Source: Minwuia sp048007105
GTDB taxonomy: Bacteria; Pseudomonadota; Alphaproteobacteria; Minwuiales; Minwuiaceae
Assembly: GCF_048007105.1 (NCBI RefSeq)
Contig: NZ_CP180352.1
Coordinates: 62,001 to 126,000 of the forward strand
DNA length: 64,000 bases
Reading direction: 5' to 3'
Both the position numbers and the translations under genes were made by a program. Numbering within the stretch: the stretch's first letter is position 1; each line of letters begins with the position of its first letter. Positions 62,419-64,000 of the stretch are shown here, in pieces. The notes beneath the pieces are model-generated. The model did no database searches, had not been told where the DNA came from, and worked only from the letters and a program-made list of their open reading frames with translations.

Positions 62419-62607
62419 TTCAGTCCCTTGCAGTTACCAGGGTGATGTGGTCCGGCCATGGCTGACCTCCCACACCGATGTTGTTCGACCCGATCCGCGG
62501 AAAACGCAAATGCCTGCGCTGCGTTACCGGTCCCTGCCGGCTGGCAGGACCCGCGCCACAGTCAGACGTTTCGGAAAGTTCCCTTGCGCATTCGGTCGAG
62601 CCGACGG

Positions 62608-62636
62608 CTTCTAACGGTTCATCGACCGTATTTCAA
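62608..62636 (-). promoter_or_regulatory. Promoter upstream of rplK
   Basis: Leftward TTGAAA (complement of 62631-62636), 17-bp spacer, TAGAAG (complement of 62608-62613), in the 258 bp gap between nusG and rplK. The leader to the ATG would be about 180 nt. It likely drives rplK-rplA and, by readthrough, rplJL-rpoBC. Confidence 0.7.
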
Positions 62637-62676
62637 GTGTAAAGATTCCGAAAACGACTGAACCTGCGCGTGCAGA

Positions 62677-63210
62677 TCAATCGAGTTTCTCGACCTGTGA
62701 ATACTCCAGCTCGACCGGCGTGGCGCGGCCGAAGATCGAGACCGAGACCTTGACCCGGGCGCGCTCCTCGTCGACGTCCTCGACGGTGCCGTTGAACGAG
62801 GCGAACGGTCCGTCGGAGACCCGCACCTGCTCGCCGATGTCGAAGGTGATCGACGGCTTCGGCCGCTCGATGCCGTCCTGCATCTGCTGCAGGATGTGCA
62901 TCGCCTCCCGCTCGGGGATCGGCTGCGGCTTGTTCGCGGCGCCCAGGAAGCCGGAGACCTTTCCGACATTCTTGACCAGGTGATAGCTCTCGTCGGTCAT
63001 CTCCATCTTCACCAGCACATAGCCGGGGAAGAACTTGCGCTCCGCATTGACCTTCTGGCCGCGGCGCATCTCGACGACCTCCTCCATCGGGACCATGACC
63101 TCCTCGATCAGGTCAGTCATTTCCTTCTGGATGGCCTGTTCGCGGATCGCGGCGGCGACCTTCTTCTCGAAGCCGGAATAGGCGTGAACGATGTACCAGC
63201 GGGCGGTCAT
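62677..63210 (-). CDS. nusG: Transcription termination/antitermination factor NusG
   Basis: 177-aa polymerase-associated factor linking transcription with Rho and S10. ATG 63210 (MTARWYIVHAYSGFEKKVAA) has GGGAGCTGATC upstream; the open frame beyond it is secE shadow. The NGN domain includes FPGYVLVKMEMTDESYHLVK; the KOW domain is GEQVRVSDGPFASFNGTVED. 2 bp after secE. Confidence 0.97.
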   Translation of the reverse strand: MTARWYIVHAYSGFEKKVAAAIREQAIQKEMTDLIEEVMVPMEEVVEMRRGQKVNAERKFFPGYVLVKMEMTDESYHLVKNVGKVSGFLGAANKPQPIPEREAMHILQQMQDGIERPKPSITFDIGEQVRVSDGPFASFNGTVEDVDEERARVKVSVSIFGRATPVELEYSQVEKLD

Positions 63211-63212
63211 GA

Positions 63213-63500
63213 TCAGCTCCCCAGTTCCAGGATGTACCCGACGCCGGTCTGGATGATCAGATCCACGACCAGGAAGAAGACCGAGGCCAGCGCGACCATG
63301 ATGAACACCATCACGGTCGTGACGCCCGTCTCCTTGCGGCTCGGCCAGGTCACCTTCGCGCCCTCGGCGCGGACCTGCCGCATGAACTCCATCGGGTTGG
63401 TCTTCTTCTTCGGCTTCTCGGCCTTCGCTTCGGCGGCGGGCTCGGTCGGCGGCTTTCTGGTACCGCGACCGCGATTGCTGCCGGACTTTGACTTGGCCAT
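63213..63500 (-). CDS. secE: Preprotein translocase subunit SecE
   Basis: 95-aa essential translocon clamp. A Lys/Ala-rich cytosolic extension (1-35) is followed by the amphipathic segment FMRQVRAEGAKVTWPSRKET, the SecE signature, and one transmembrane helix (about 68-90). ATG 63500. Gene order tuf-tRNA(Trp)-secE-nusG is typical. Confidence 0.96.
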   Translation of the reverse strand: MAKSKSGSNRGRGTRKPPTEPAAEAKAEKPKKKTNPMEFMRQVRAEGAKVTWPSRKETGVTTVMVFIMVALASVFFLVVDLIIQTGVGYILELGS

Positions 63501-63537
63501 ACGGGTTGCCTTCACTCGTGTATCTGTCGACGGCGGC

Positions 63538-63613
63538 TGGCAGGAGTGGAGGGACTCGAACCCACAACCCCCGGTTTTGGAGACCGGTGCTCTGCCAGTT
63601 GAGCTACACTCCT
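63538..63613 (-). tRNA. tRNA-Trp (anticodon CCA)
   Basis: 76-nt tRNA on the minus strand with a genome-encoded CCA end (63538-63540). The acceptor stem AGGAGTG pairs with CACTCCT, the anticodon loop CTCCAAA has CCA at its centre, and the T-loop GTTCGAGTC is standard. It lies between tuf and secE, the usual bacterial position. Confidence 0.97.
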
Positions 63614-63691
63614 TCGCCGCTCGCCTCCGGCCCCGTGGAGCCGGAATGGGCAACCGCCAAAGGCGGCCGCCCGGTTCCGTTGACCGACCGC

Positions 63692-64000
<309 letters not shown>

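Noticed and set aside
62677..63567. N-terminal extension of NusG to 296 aa
   Set aside because: The extra part is secE in another frame; ATG 63210 has a ribosome site and the family N-terminus.

Overview
The window is a GC-rich alphaproteobacterial chromosome segment. The gene orders secY-adk-rpsM, rplQ-degQ-rarA-crcB-rluC and tuf-tRNA(Trp)-secE-nusG, together with many GTG/TTG starts, fit a Rhodospirillales-like lineage; the genus cannot be named from this sequence. No phage, transposase, CRISPR array or defence island was seen. There is also no clear sign of a previously undescribed multi-gene system, so the findings concern individual loci.

Layout: (1) 1-3.3 kb, rightward serS (cut by the left edge), surE, pcm and a degenerate LytM/LysM lipoprotein. 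(2) 3.2-6.6 kb, leftward: two tandem paralogous membrane histidine kinases followed by a MarR regulator whose 3' end overlaps the LytM gene. (3) 6.8-16.8 kb, a loose acyl-CoA metabolism neighbourhood: a CaiC-like CoA ligase carrying a frameshift, an EamA transporter, an HSD10-type SDR, malonyl-CoA synthetase (MatB), a PhzF-like protein, an LLM flavin oxidoreductase, a GST and two enoyl-CoA hydratases. (4) 16.8-26.7 kb, mixed genes: a membrane class III cyclase divergent from a MarR-GNAT fusion with a promoter/operator visible between them, HIT, a DUF985 cupin, a Sel1 protein, a periplasmic solute-binding protein, xthA, an NDP-forming acyl-CoA synthetase alpha-type subunit, a Bax/glucosaminidase-like protein lacking the expected catalytic Glu, and two tandem glycine-zipper lipoproteins. 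(5) 27-32.6 kb, murJ converging on the leftward degQ-rarA-crcB-rluC run. (6) 32.7-64 kb, an almost unbroken leftward superoperon: tuf (cut), tRNA-Trp, secE, nusG, rplKA, rplJL, rpoBC, then str (rpsL-rpsG-fusA-tuf), S10, spc and alpha operons ending with rplQ.

The last block encodes about half of the ribosomal proteins plus the RNA polymerase alpha, beta and beta' subunits, EF-G, EF-Tu, the SecY/SecE translocon core and NusG. Sigma70-like promoters can be read in front of rplK, rpsL and rpsM, and hairpin terminators after rpoC and rplQ. Two genes are interrupted by one extra base each: the CoA ligase near 6991 and rpsC at 42840. Because rpsC is essential, the latter is more likely a sequence or assembly error than biology, and that in turn casts doubt on the ligase frameshift. 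The two tuf copies are identical over the 308 coding bases visible for the second copy.
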